The notes under the pieces: generated by a model | What the model saw: the letters and a program-made list of their open reading frames with translations, nothing else | Databases searched by the model: none | Told to the model about the DNA's origin: nothing | Source: an uncultured Christensenellaceae bacterium | GTDB lineage: Bacteria; Bacillota; Clostridia; Christensenellales; CAG-314 | Reading direction: 5' to 3' | Length of the DNA: 64,000 nt | NCBI GenBank assembly: GCA_910586905.1 | Contig: CAJUIV010000007.1 | Span: forward strand, 1-64,000 | Shown here: one piece after another, positions 6,980-15,880 of the stretch | How positions within the stretch are numbered: the stretch's first letter is position 1 | Layout: each line of letters starts with the position of its first letter | Position numbers and translations under genes: made by a program

Positions 6980-8361
6980 AAAAGAAAATCGCGTTGATAT
7001 TGTGCGTTATTTTGTTTTGCGGGTGTTTGGTTACGGTTCTGTCGGCATGTACTCCGCCTATCTACGGAGGCGTAACGGTATGCGGCGCGATGGTCAAAAA
7101 TTCTACGCCGATTGCGATTACTTCGGCAAACTATTCGTTCGAAATAGTAGATTTTCCCGACAACGCCCACGTGTACGACAAGGAACTGTATAAATCTAAA
7201 GTTACGATAGATTATTCGGCGTTTAATCCTACCGACGGCGATTGTACTTTGAGCTTGTTCGTCCCGTGCGTTTACTGCGATTACGGCAATTACGAAAAAA
7301 TGACTTTGCTTAACGATTATTCCGTTTCGGTAGACGGAGCTGCGGCGGAAAATACGGCGCGTTACACTTACTTTAGTTGGTCGGAGGAAAGCGCGCTAAA
7401 TCCTTCGGACGAAATTTCCAAGTTGTACAATACGATGCGTTGGTGGAACGACGTTTCTCCCGAAACGGAGGTGTATTGCAAGAGTTTTTATATAAGTACC
7501 GATTCTGATGAAAGATGTGATTTGCACTTTAGGTTTGACAGCGACTCTACATTGTTTTTTAATATGTCTTGTTACTCTCACGAAAGTTTGAAAGGCTCGA
7601 ATCTTGTAGAATTCGGCGTACGCGGCGGAAACGTTTTAAAAGTGTATTCCGTCGGCGATTCACTGGGAGATATAAAAAGCGATTTCTATTTCGACGGAAA
7701 CGACAAACTCCCCTCTTACGATTATTCGATTGAATTGATTGAAGAAAGCAGTTTGACGTTCGGCGATTTTGTTTGCGGACTTTACGACGAAAAGGGAAGC
7801 GGTATTTCCCGCACGGATTGGTATAACGCCGTCGTAAATAAAATGCTCGCTTTGCATTATCCTACGTACACGTATTCGGTAGAAAGGATGTTCGACGTTT
7901 CGGGCGAGTTGCTTAAATGGTATCAAACGGACGTTAACTTTCAGGCAAAACAAGCCAAAAGTATTTCGGTAGCGGCGCCTGTGTTCCCCGAAAAACGAAG
8001 GGTCGAAGGCAGTAACGCCTACGAATACTCGTTGGATTTAAGCAATTTAAACAAATTCGCGTCTTTTTCCGACGTAAACGTGCTTGTAAATACACAATAC
8101 TATAGTTATCAAAGTGAAAGTTTTGTCGAAATAGACGGCGGTTTTAAAGCGGGCGTAATCGACCCTACTGCGGAATTGAAAATAACCCTCAGCGAAAGCA
8201 AGCTAAACGAATCTTCGCGCGGTACTTCTAGCTTCGGACGAAATTTCGCAGTTGCGTTTGCGATTTTGTTTTCGATTGCTTTCGTATTGCCTGCCGCGGT
8301 AGTGGGAATAGTGTTCGGTGTGCGCGGCAGTAAAAAACGTAAAAATAAAAAAGCGAGGTAA
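6976..8361 (+). CDS. Exported lipoprotein with C-terminal anchor 3 (paralogue of 2)
   Basis: 461 residues, 4-base overlap with the upstream paralogue. The signal peptide ends in a lipobox, LSAC, so Cys 25 is the likely lipid attachment. A second helix at about 424-447, followed by a KKRKNKK tail, anchors the C-terminus too: a double anchor. The extracellular part shares the FNPTDGDCTLSLFVP edge, the LKWYQTDVNFQA motif and the following AAPVFP strand with protein 2. No catalytic motif seen. A terminator follows at once, closing the operon. Confidence 0.75.
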   Translation: MKKKIALILCVILFCGCLVTVLSACTPPIYGGVTVCGAMVKNSTPIAITSANYSFEIVDFPDNAHVYDKELYKSKVTIDYSAFNPTDGDCTLSLFVPCVYCDYGNYEKMTLLNDYSVSVDGAAAENTARYTYFSWSEESALNPSDEISKLYNTMRWWNDVSPETEVYCKSFYISTDSDERCDLHFRFDSDSTLFFNMSCYSHESLKGSNLVEFGVRGGNVLKVYSVGDSLGDIKSDFYFDGNDKLPSYDYSIELIEESSLTFGDFVCGLYDEKGSGISRTDWYNAVVNKMLALHYPTYTYSVERMFDVSGELLKWYQTDVNFQAKQAKSISVAAPVFPEKRRVEGSNAYEYSLDLSNLNKFASFSDVNVLVNTQYYSYQSESFVEIDGGFKAGVIDPTAELKITLSESKLNESSRGTSSFGRNFAVAFAILFSIAFVLPAAVVGIVFGVRGSKKRKNKKAR

Positions 8362-8369
8362 CGGCGTTA

Positions 8370-8399
8370 AAAGGCAGTTGAAATAAGACTGTCTTTTTT
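8370..8399 (+). terminator. Terminator of the exported-protein operon
   Basis: AAGGCAGT pairs with ACTGTCTT (one G-U) over a nine-base loop, followed by a T run, 9 bases after the stop of the last gene. Confidence 0.75.
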
Positions 8400-8436
8400 A
8401 TTTGTCGTTTCGAGCGAACGTTTGAGTTTGCCGCTC

Positions 8437-9060
8437 GCTTCTCAAAAAATGTAATACAAACTTAAAAATGCAGCGACGGCCTTGCCTACGGAACGCTGCG
8501 TATCGCTTTCGAAATAAATTCCTGCGCCGAAGAAGCAGAACATTACCGGGCGGATAGATACGGACTGACGGAAGATTACGCCGGTTTTGCGCCCTTTTTC
8601 GCAACTCAGCGCGTGATTTATTTAGAAGTGTACGCTAACAAATAATTCCGCCTAAAACAACAAGAATACTTGATTACGGCAAAACGGTTTGGGTTTAAGT
8701 TTAGACTCTTGCGAACTTAAACTTCCAAATGGCTGTCAGTTCGATTTAAGCGGCAAAGTGCTGAGTTCGGTTTCAGGTGGTAGGCGATATTCACATATCG
8801 AAAGTTGAAAAAAATACTCAAATAATATTTGCTTAACGGACACAGCCCATATAATGAATACGCGAGGTCTTTGCCCGATAATTCGGACGTATTGTATAAC
8901 ATTTTTAATACGGCTTCGGTAGCTTACTTGTGGAGCGGCGTTTACAAGCCCGAGGGAGAGTAAATGACGGATTCTCAAGGATACTATCTAAAAGTATACG
9001 CCGACAAATTATTGATTTGGAAAGAAATTTCGTTACGAATCATTGGTTTCCCAACGCGTG
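8437..9060 (+). pseudogene. Decayed coding fragments, two related 3' ends
   Basis: No intact gene lies between 8400 and 9090. Frames that read like protein occur without usable starts: one ends in FATQRVIYLEVYANK followed by a stop near 8640. Another (about 8830-8961) reads NGHSPYNEYARSLPDN and later VAYLWSGVYKPEGE, and is followed in frame by DSQGYYLKVYADK. The VIYLEVYANK and YYLKVYADK ends look homologous, as if two copies of one gene have both decayed. I do not recognise the parent family. Confidence 0.4.
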
Positions 9061-9093
9061 TTTCGAAGCGAGAATAGTAAAGCAGCGAAATAA

Positions 9094-9130
9094 AAAACGG
9101 GTTTTCTTCAAAATTAAGAAAACCCGTTTT
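9094..9130 (-). terminator. Terminator of the TetR gene
   Basis: A 15-bp stem (AAAACGGGTTTTCTT at 9094-9108 with its complement at 9116-9130) is followed on the minus strand by a T run, about 65 bases after the TetR stop. It is A/T-rich on both sides and could work in both directions. Confidence 0.75.
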
Positions 9131-9194
9131 GTCGTTATGGCGCTAAATCCTAAATATAAAGTTTTCAAATGCGGACGCAGAATACGGCGTACAA

Positions 9195-9794
9195 CTATTT
9201 AAACAAATCCACAAGTATATCGCATACCAAAATTTTCATTTGCGGGTAGTCGATATAGTTGTGATTGTCGAATACGTACTCGTGGGAAAAAGATTGAATT
9301 ATATTCATAGCCAAATGGACTTTTTCCGTTATGTTGGGAGTGTTTACGCCCAAGTCGCACAGTTGTTCGGATACTTGTTCCGTTATGTTGCTTTCCAGCG
9401 TCATAAATTCGGCGTTGACAGCTTCGTCCGTAGCGGCAAGAGAGTGGAGCGTATTGTGAAGTTTAGCGTACCGTTCGTGCAGTTCTATCGTTTTATCTAA
9501 AACGCTTTGCGCTAAGTTTTTTAAATTGACGTTGCCTTTTGCGGACTTCATAATGTCGATTAGCGGCGATGAAACGTTGTCGATGTATATTTCCAGCACG
9601 CGTATAAGGATATCTCTTTTGTCTGTAAAATATCCGTACACAATGCCTGTGGATACGCCCGCGCGTTTTGCAATTTCTACGGTATTCGTCCCGTAATAGC
9701 CGACTTCGGTAAACAGCTCGTACCCCGCTTGAATTATTTTGTTTTTCTTTTCTATCGACCGTTCTTGCTGCGGTTCTCTTACTATGTTTTTCAA
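9195..9794 (-). CDS. TetR/AcrR-family transcriptional regulator
   Basis: 199 residues. The N-terminal DNA-binding domain is clear at about residues 14-62: KIIQAGYELFTEVGYYGTN, VEIAKRAGVSTGIVYGYF, then TDKRDILIRVLE. The all-helical C-terminal ligand domain shows no family-specific motif. The start used is TTG at 9794; no ATG is available before the conserved helix and the ribosome site is weak. It is a single gene with its own terminator; the target is unknown. The small gene upstream on the same strand (9827-10132) might be co-expressed. Confidence 0.85.
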   Translation of the reverse strand: MKNIVREPQQERSIEKKNKIIQAGYELFTEVGYYGTNTVEIAKRAGVSTGIVYGYFTDKRDILIRVLEIYIDNVSSPLIDIMKSAKGNVNLKNLAQSVLDKTIELHERYAKLHNTLHSLAATDEAVNAEFMTLESNITEQVSEQLCDLGVNTPNITEKVHLAMNIIQSFSHEYVFDNHNYIDYPQMKILVCDILVDLFK

Positions 9795-9826
9795 TGTTCT
9801 AAACCCAATTCTTCAAAAATTCCGAA

Positions 9827-10132
9827 TCAATAAGTGCTGTTTGGCGTAATATCGTTTTCCTTTTGCGCAGTGTTCACTCCCGCTTTGCGTTTAAGATACA
9901 ATTCGTATACTGTGTTTGCGTTTACGCCGTCAAGCCTTCGGTTTCCTTTTATTACGCAACTTTCTTTGTGATTTTCAGCGTTTCTGACATAAACGTCGCG
10001 CCCGTCGGAGTAGACGTAAAACCATTTGGGTTTACGCTTTATTTTGGGCGCGGTTTTGACGTCGCGCGGTTTGTCCGTAAAAGTTGCTACTATTTCGTTC
10101 CAAACGTTTGCTATTGTACTTTTCTCCAACAT
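9827..10132 (-). CDS. Small basic protein of unknown function, probably leaderless
   Basis: 101 residues, rich in Lys/Arg. The core reads WFYVYSDGRDVYVRNA and then RRLDGVNANTVYELYLKRK, a compact alpha/beta-like pattern that I do not recognise. The ATG at 10132 has no ribosome site. The promoter (TTGACA at 10158-10163) ends with its -10 only a few bases upstream, so the message probably begins at or beside the start codon. It is followed after 32 bases by the TetR gene on the same strand. A DNA- or RNA-binding role would suit its charge, but that is only a guess. Confidence 0.65.
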   Translation of the reverse strand: MLEKSTIANVWNEIVATFTDKPRDVKTAPKIKRKPKWFYVYSDGRDVYVRNAENHKESCVIKGNRRLDGVNANTVYELYLKRKAGVNTAQKENDITPNSTY

Positions 10133-10136
10133 CAAT

Positions 10137-10163
10137 AATATATAATTTTTTTTTCTCTGTCAA
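10137..10163 (-). promoter_or_regulatory. Promoter immediately upstream of a leaderless gene
   Basis: TTGACA (10158-10163, minus strand) is followed by an A-rich spacer and overlapping -10 candidates: TATATT (10137-10142, 15-base spacer) and TATTAT (10135-10140, 17-base spacer). The ATG at 10132 is 3-5 bases after them. Confidence 0.55.
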
Positions 10164-10211
10164 TAGTTATTGAAAAATTACTTAAAATATGAAAAAACTT
10201 TCGCATTTCGC

Positions 10212-10240
10212 TTGACTTGCTCATATTGTAGTAGTAAAAT
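10212..10240 (+). promoter_or_regulatory. Promoter of the feo operon
   Basis: TTGACT (10212-10217), 17 bases, TAAAAT (10235-10240). Predicted start near 10247, about 50 bases before the first feoA start. Confidence 0.75.
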
Positions 10241-10251
10241 AAATACGAAAT

Positions 10252-10265
10252 TGAAATAAGTTTCA
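10252..10265. promoter_or_regulatory. Palindrome at the feo transcription start
   Basis: TGAAA-TAAG-TTTCA is a 5-bp inverted repeat directly after the predicted start. Its position suits a metal-responsive repressor (Fur- or DtxR-like). It does not match the classical Fur box, so the assignment is only positional. Confidence 0.35.
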
Positions 10266-10297
10266 TATTTTTATATATGATGCTAAAGGAGAAAATT

Positions 10298-10510
10298 ATG
10301 CCGATTGTTTTAGCTCCGCAAAATAAAGAATTGCAAATCATCAGGATAGCGGCGGATGACAAAACCAAAAAGCATTTGGAAAGTTTGGGAATCACAGCCA
10401 ACGGCAACGTAACAGTTCTTAGTTCTAGCGGCGGTAGCGTAGTATGCAAGATAAAGGACGGTCGTATTGCTTTGGACAGTAATTTGTCAACTAAAATTTT
10501 TGTAAGATAG
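10298..10510 (+). CDS. feoA: FeoA-domain protein 1
   Basis: 70 residues, a single SH3-like FeoA domain (VLAPQNKELQIIRIAADDK, then HLESLGIT and a GGSVVCKI strand). FeoA proteins assist FeoB in ferrous iron import at the cytoplasmic face. The ATG at 10298 has GGAG 7 bases upstream; the in-frame start at 10277 has none. It is the first gene of feoA-feoA-feoB-Cys-rich protein. Two separate FeoA proteins before FeoB is common in Clostridia. The upstream promoter carries a palindrome that may bind an iron regulator. Confidence 0.85.
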   Translation: MPIVLAPQNKELQIIRIAADDKTKKHLESLGITANGNVTVLSSSGGSVVCKIKDGRIALDSNLSTKIFVR

Positions 10511-10568
10511 ATATTCGCGAATTTTCGCGTTGTATTTATAACCACTTTTAAGAAAAAAGGAGAAAGCT

Positions 10569-10937
10569 ATGGAAAAAACTCTTGACCAATTTGCAATAGG
10601 CGAAAGCGGCATTGTAAAAATCGTCGTGGGCGAGGGCAAAATAAAACGCCGTCTGTTCGATATGGGCATAACGCCCGGCGCGGAAATTCTGCTCAGAAAA
10701 AAAGCGCCTTTGGGCGACCCGATGGAAATAACCGTCCGCGGGTACGAATTGACGTTGCGCAAAACGGAAGCGGCGTGCGTTGGAATGAACGTTGCCGTTG
10801 AAACGGCTACGGTGGCAAAGGAGGGCGCTAAAAAATGCAACGTTTTGCATTGGCGGGCAATCCAAACTGCGGTAAAACAACGTTGTTTAACAGTCTTACC
10901 GGGTCTACCGCGCACGTCGGTAACTGGCCCGGCGTAA
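10569..10937 (+). CDS. feoA: FeoA-domain protein 2, with extension overlapping feoB
   Basis: 122 residues. Residues 1-80 form a normal FeoA domain (GESGIVKIVVGEG, RLFDMGITPGAE, then LTLRKTEAACVGMNV). The frame does not stop there: about 40 more residues, basic and Cys-containing, run across the start of feoB, giving a 103-base out-of-frame overlap. The feoB ribosome site (AAGGAGG) lies inside this gene, so the two are translationally coupled. The tail is far longer than usual for FeoA and may have no function beyond the overlap. AAAGGAG precedes the start. Confidence 0.85.
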   Translation: MEKTLDQFAIGESGIVKIVVGEGKIKRRLFDMGITPGAEILLRKKAPLGDPMEITVRGYELTLRKTEAACVGMNVAVETATVAKEGAKKCNVLHWRAIQTAVKQRCLTVLPGLPRTSVTGPA

Positions 10938-13162
10938 CGGTAGATAAACGCGACGGCGTTTATAAGAAGTGCGCCGAACCGATTTCCATCGTAGACCTGC
11001 CCGGTATATATTCGCTCTCGCCTTATACGCCCGAAGAAGTTATCGCCCGTAATTACCTATCGGACGAAAAACCCGACTGTGTTATAAATATAGTAGACGC
11101 AACCAACCTAGAGCGTAATTTATATCTTACGACGCAGATATTGGAAATGGACGTACCTATGGTTATCGCGCTCAATATGATGGACGCGGTGGAAAAAAAC
11201 GGCGATAAAATAGACGCAAACGAACTTGAAAAACGCCTGGGAATACCGGTTGTAAAAATTTCCGCGCTGCGCGAGCAGGGTTTGACTGAGCTTATGGACA
11301 AAGCTTATAACGAAAGTAAAAAACGGCGCTGCGGCGTAACGGTTCTGCAGGATTCCGAAATCGCGCATCTTATAGAGGACGTCAAAACGGCTCTTTCGGG
11401 AGAAAACGTTGCTAATCCATTATTTCACGCCGTAAAGCTTGTTGAAAACGATGAGCTGGAAGTCGAGGCGCATAAAGAAGTTTTGGGCGTGGTAAATGCG
11501 TTTAAAGCGACTTTTAACGACAAGATTTTCGGAAACGATTTCGAAGCTCTTATCGCCGATGGACGTTATAAATACATATCCCGGCATTTCGCGCCTGTTT
11601 TGACGCGCAAAGACAGAGCGAAGTTCGGTATGACCAAGTCGGACAAAGCGGATAAAGTTTTAACGCACAAAATATGGGGTATTCCTATCTTTCTGCTGAT
11701 TCTGTTCGCAATATTTCATTTAACCTTTTCGGAGGATTTTCTGTTCTTAGGCGCTATATTCAATTTGCCCTCATTGGAGGACTTCCCCAAATTCCTTGTC
11801 GAAGTCGACGGAGAAATGACGCTCGGTTACGGCGCCAGATGGTTGCAATGTATTTACGACGGAGGAGTGATGTCTCCCGGCGTGATAATAAACAATATTT
11901 GGAACAATATGATTGTAGGCGAATTGTTCGGTTGGATTCGCGGGTTAGTAGAAGAAAGCGGTATGCAGCCTTGGGCAATCGGTCTTATTAACGACGGCAT
12001 GATAGAGGGCGTCGGCGCGGTGTTATCTTTCCTTCCTCCTATACTTGTGCTGTTTATGTTCTTTTCTATTCTAGAAGATTCGGGATATATGGCGCGTATC
12101 GCGTTTATTCTTGACAGAATGTTCCGTCGCTTCGGTCTTTCCGGACGCGCGTTCATGCCTATGATAATGGGCTTCGGCTGTTCTGTTCCCGCAATGATAA
12201 ACACCCGTACTCTTGCCGACGAAAAGGAACGTACTGCCACTATACGCGTTATTCCGTTCTTTTCATGCGGAGCAAAACTGCCTATTTTGACGGCTGTCGC
12301 AGGCGCAATGGTGGGCGCTTTCGGGGTTGGCAACGCAGATATTATCACTTTTGCGATGTACGTTTTGGGGATAGCCGCGGCTATTTTGAGCGTTTTGCTT
12401 ATGCGCAGTACGTCTTTGAAAGGCGAAACTCCTCCGTTTATTATGGAATTGCCGGCGTATCACGCTCCTCAATTCAAAAATCTGATGTTGCATCTGTGGG
12501 ATAAAACCAAACACTTTGTCAAGAAAGCGTTTACTATAATTTTGGCTTCCACTATAGTGATATGGGTTCTTACTCACTTCAGTTTCGGTTGGCAGTATTT
12601 GGACGACGAGTTTATCAACGAAAGTATATTGGCTAACGTCGCTATGCTCGTTCAGCCTGTATTTACTCCGTTGGGTTTCGGCAGTCAGCTCGGCGAATTC
12701 GGCTGGGTATTCGTTGTGGCGGCTATTTCCGGTCTTATTGCCAAGGAAAACGTTATCGGAACTTTTGCCACGCTGGCTTCCTGCCTTGCCGCAGGCGGAC
12801 ACATCGATATTAACGGACTAGACATAATGGCGGAGAACGGCATCGACGCCGTCCGCGCTATGATAATGGCTAATCCGGCGATAACGGGAGCCGCTTTAGT
12901 TGCTTTTATAGCGTTTAATATGACTACGATACCGTGTTTCGCCGCGGTAGGTACCGCTAAAGCGGAATTGCAAAACAAAAAGCGTTTTAACTATACGCTG
13001 TTGTTTTGGGCGGCTGCTTCTTACGTAATAGGAGCTACGATTTATACGGTAGGCGCATGGTGGTGGACTTGCTTTATATGGGCGGTTATTGCTGCCGGAA
13101 CGGTAACGTTTATTGTATTACGTAATAAAAAACTCGCTAAAAAGGAGTCTTTGACATTATGA
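10835..13162 (+). CDS. feoB: Ferrous iron transporter FeoB
   Basis: 775 residues. The N-terminal GTPase shows G1 GNPNCGKT (8-15), G2 in GVTV, G3 DLPG, G4 NMMD and G5 SAL. A helical GDI-like segment follows (about 165-270), then a membrane region with two Gate-type repeats, including GFGCSVPAM and PFFSCGAKLPI. FeoB imports Fe(II) across the cytoplasmic membrane. The start is fixed by AAGGAGG and the conserved N-terminus, although it lies 103 bases inside feoA 2. The last 4 bases overlap the next gene. Confidence 0.97.
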   Translation: MQRFALAGNPNCGKTTLFNSLTGSTAHVGNWPGVTVDKRDGVYKKCAEPISIVDLPGIYSLSPYTPEEVIARNYLSDEKPDCVINIVDATNLERNLYLTTQILEMDVPMVIALNMMDAVEKNGDKIDANELEKRLGIPVVKISALREQGLTELMDKAYNESKKRRCGVTVLQDSEIAHLIEDVKTALSGENVANPLFHAVKLVENDELEVEAHKEVLGVVNAFKATFNDKIFGNDFEALIADGRYKYISRHFAPVLTRKDRAKFGMTKSDKADKVLTHKIWGIPIFLLILFAIFHLTFSEDFLFLGAIFNLPSLEDFPKFLVEVDGEMTLGYGARWLQCIYDGGVMSPGVIINNIWNNMIVGELFGWIRGLVEESGMQPWAIGLINDGMIEGVGAVLSFLPPILVLFMFFSILEDSGYMARIAFILDRMFRRFGLSGRAFMPMIMGFGCSVPAMINTRTLADEKERTATIRVIPFFSCGAKLPILTAVAGAMVGAFGVGNADIITFAMYVLGIAAAILSVLLMRSTSLKGETPPFIMELPAYHAPQFKNLMLHLWDKTKHFVKKAFTIILASTIVIWVLTHFSFGWQYLDDEFINESILANVAMLVQPVFTPLGFGSQLGEFGWVFVVAAISGLIAKENVIGTFATLASCLAAGGHIDINGLDIMAENGIDAVRAMIMANPAITGAALVAFIAFNMTTIPCFAAVGTAKAELQNKKRFNYTLLFWAAASYVIGATIYTVGAWWWTCFIWAVIAAGTVTFIVLRNKKLAKKESLTL

Positions 13163-13359
13163 TTGAATTACTTGCGCAAGCCGTTTGGGGCGTCGGAGAA
13201 ACTGTTTTGGTCATTGCGTGCGTATTGTTCGTGGCAGCCGTAACCGTAATCTCGATAATTAACAAGAAAAAGGGCAAATCGTCTTGCGATTGTAAAAACT
13301 GTTCGCATTGTTCGGTGCGGTGTTCCTCTAAAAAAAGTAAAAGCACAAAAAACAAATAA
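13159..13359 (+). CDS. FeoB-associated Cys-rich membrane protein
   Basis: 66 residues: one membrane helix (about 12-35) followed by a short Lys-rich tail with five Cys (CDCKNCSHCSVRC). This matches the FeoB-associated Cys-rich proteins that follow feoB in many Clostridia and may play the part of FeoC. It overlaps feoB as ATGA and is followed by the operon terminator. Confidence 0.85.
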   Translation: MIELLAQAVWGVGETVLVIACVLFVAAVTVISIINKKKGKSSCDCKNCSHCSVRCSSKKSKSTKNK

Positions 13360-13363
13360 AAAA

Positions 13364-13403
13364 CTGCGTAATCCGAAATCGATTTTCGGGTTACGCAATT
13401 TTT
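13364..13403 (+). terminator. Terminator of the feo operon
   Basis: TGCGTAATCCGAAA pairs with TTTTCGGGTTACGCA over a short loop (one G-T pair), followed by five T, directly after the Cys-rich gene. The stretch from 13404 to 13585 holds nothing I recognise. Confidence 0.85.
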
Positions 13404-13585
13404 AAATGCACAAGTCTTTGAGCCGACGGTTTGATACTCTCTTTTCGATTCGAACGGTTTTAAGAAAGTATCGCCGAATATAGCAGAACATAAATATAGT
13501 TATATAAGCGTTCGCGTTCGTTAAATTTTTACGTAGAATATCTATCAAACTTTGACAAAAATTGTAATAAAATAAAGACTATTCA

Positions 13586-13615
13586 TTGACAAATCGGCGT
13601 TTAATAATATATAAT
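13586..13615 (+). promoter_or_regulatory. Promoter of the large surface-protein gene
   Basis: TTGACA (13586-13591), 18 bases, TATAAT (13610-13615). The leader to the ATG at 13707 is about 85 bases and ends in a GGAGG site. Confidence 0.7.
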
Positions 13616-13706
13616 TACTAAAGTATTATGTATTCTTATACCTTTTGTACTATTATCGTGTAGCATTACATAATTTTTAGCGAAAATGATTTGGAGGAAA
13701 ATACGT

Positions 13707-15842
13707 ATGAATCAAAAACTACGTACGGCGCGTAACGGTGCGGCGTTTATGCTCGCCATACTTGGTATCGTATGTTTGTCTTTGGGTTTGTTGTTTACTT
13801 CTGCTGACTTGTCGTTTGCCAACGAACGCGAAAGCGTTTTAGACGAAAAAGACGCCAACGGCGCGAGTTTGTGGCTTGCTACTTATGAAACTGTCGATGA
13901 AAAAGGAGATAGCGTAGTAGTATCAGAACCGTTGCTTGACGGAGACAAAGTTACTTACGTCGATAACGGAGTCGTTAAAAGCGGCACGGCGGAAGAGCAG
14001 TGCGTGTACGTTGCGTATCGCGGCAGAGATATAACCATAAAAATAAATCCTTTGTACGAAGTAGACGGAACGCCTATTTCCGAATTGTACGGTTTGGGTA
14101 ACAATATTTATTATTTCGAAGGTACGGAAATCAATTCCAACGTTTCCAACGGTACAATCGGCGGAGAGGTTAACGTAACTACTTACGCTTGGCTTACCCC
14201 CGTTGCGGGCGGAGAAGTCGTTCCCATTCAAAAGGATTGGAAAATAGTACCTCTTTCCAACGGTATTCGCGAACGCGCAGGCGATCAAAACGCCGTAAGC
14301 GAAAATTATTTAAACGATTATACTTTCGGAGCCGTATCTAATAATATCGAATTACGTCCCGAACACGGAAATACGGTTATATACTCGTTTATAAACAGTG
14401 AAACGTCCGAAGTAGTTAACCGTTTTGCAATGTCTTACAATGCCGAAGGTACTTCGATAAAATATTTGTACGTCGAAGAAAACGACGGTGAACTCGCAGT
14501 CGGAACAAGCAGCATTTTAATGCCGGACGACTTGGGCAGTCAAACGTATTTGAATTATGCTCTCCAGCGTTTGCCCGTAGGTAAATATACGTTGCAAGTT
14601 ACTACTCCCGCTTACCAAGACGAGGATGCTGCGAAGCATATTCATTGGTGGGATAATGACGGCGGAGAAATGAGCGATAACGGTACGTATTATGCCGCTA
14701 CCACCGTAAGTTTGAGTTTTCAAGTCGGCGCGCGTTTATTATCGAATAACGGCGCGTTGGCAGGAGAATTCTCTTTCGAGCTTAGTCAAGGAGCGGTAAA
14801 CTACAACGGTAATGAAAATAATACGCCTTCCGTTAAACTCTCTTTAAACGGGATGGTTCTTGCAGAAGGCGTCGACTATCAATTATATTCTCCTCAAAAG
14901 AACGTAGGTCTTGCAGATTTACAGATTTCCGGTATCGGCAGTATTTCGGGAGAAGTGGTATTCTCCGACGCGTTCGAAATTATTCCCGCTACGAACACTT
15001 GGCAAACTTTGCCTAGCATAATGCAATGGGCGTTCGGAACTTTCGACAGAGAAGTCCACTTGATTTCGGGATATCCCATGTTGTTGGACGAATCCGACGA
15101 TTTGCATTTTGCCGTAACGTACGACGCTTTCGGAACACAGCCCGTTATAGGTCTTTCGGATATCACTTTGGAAAGCGGTTTGGTAAACGAATCTATCGCT
15201 TCGTTGCTTTCTAAACTTCCGGTTGGTTCCTACTATTTGGTTGCGTCTGTAGAAGGCGGCGCGAATTACGAATCGATAGAACCGTTAACCGTACCGTTTA
15301 CCGTATTTAAAGGCAACAACTCGTGGGATGAAAATCCTTCGATTGAAACTTGGATAAAGGGTAAATACGACCCAGAGGTCAACGTTGTTGCGGGTAAATC
15401 TCATTTCGGCGTAGCCAATATAGTTATAACGGATGAAAACGGAAACGTTGTGTACGATTCGAAAAGAGAAATAAACAAGCTTGGCGAAATCGGCGTAGGT
15501 ATGTATATTTTAACCGCAAGCGTTGCGGAAACAGCCGATTATTACGGACTCAGCGAAACTATAGTATTTAACGTATTTCCCAACGGACTTCCTTGGTGGG
15601 CGGTAGTTATTATCGTAGTAGGATCTTTGGGAATAGTAGCGATGGTATTTGGAATTCTTCACGAAAAGGGAGTTCTTCAAATGCTTACCGGAAAAGTTAT
15701 TATCGCAATGCGTACCAAAGCGAACGTCGACGCTACTATTGCGGCGGTAAGAGCTAACAGAAAAGCCAGAGAAGCTGCGGAATCAATCGCGGAGGCAAAA
15801 GCCCGCGAAGAAGCCGAAGAAAAGGCTAAGCAAAAGAAATAA
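13707..15842 (+). CDS. Large exported surface protein with duplicated unknown repeat
   Basis: 711 residues. A signal-anchor or signal peptide (about 15-40) leads a long beta-rich extracellular region, one membrane helix near 632-655 and a cytoplasmic tail of about 60 residues ending in an Ala/Glu/Lys/Arg helix. An MBG-like unit lies near 350-430. It is followed by two copies of a module starting NTW/NSW-x-x-x-PSI-x-x-W-x-x-G and ending in a GKY/GVY strand, as in repeats of Clostridia adhesins. The ATG at 13707 is 9 bases after GGAGG; the earlier in-frame ATG would overlap that site. A small coiled-coil gene follows in the same transcript. Ligand unknown. Confidence 0.8.
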   Translation: MNQKLRTARNGAAFMLAILGIVCLSLGLLFTSADLSFANERESVLDEKDANGASLWLATYETVDEKGDSVVVSEPLLDGDKVTYVDNGVVKSGTAEEQCVYVAYRGRDITIKINPLYEVDGTPISELYGLGNNIYYFEGTEINSNVSNGTIGGEVNVTTYAWLTPVAGGEVVPIQKDWKIVPLSNGIRERAGDQNAVSENYLNDYTFGAVSNNIELRPEHGNTVIYSFINSETSEVVNRFAMSYNAEGTSIKYLYVEENDGELAVGTSSILMPDDLGSQTYLNYALQRLPVGKYTLQVTTPAYQDEDAAKHIHWWDNDGGEMSDNGTYYAATTVSLSFQVGARLLSNNGALAGEFSFELSQGAVNYNGNENNTPSVKLSLNGMVLAEGVDYQLYSPQKNVGLADLQISGIGSISGEVVFSDAFEIIPATNTWQTLPSIMQWAFGTFDREVHLISGYPMLLDESDDLHFAVTYDAFGTQPVIGLSDITLESGLVNESIASLLSKLPVGSYYLVASVEGGANYESIEPLTVPFTVFKGNNSWDENPSIETWIKGKYDPEVNVVAGKSHFGVANIVITDENGNVVYDSKREINKLGEIGVGMYILTASVAETADYYGLSETIVFNVFPNGLPWWAVVIIVVGSLGIVAMVFGILHEKGVLQMLTGKVIIAMRTKANVDATIAAVRANRKAREAAESIAEAKAREEAEEKAKQKK

Positions 15843-15880
15843 TTTTAAAAATCTATTATAAATTAAAAGGAGTTCGAATT

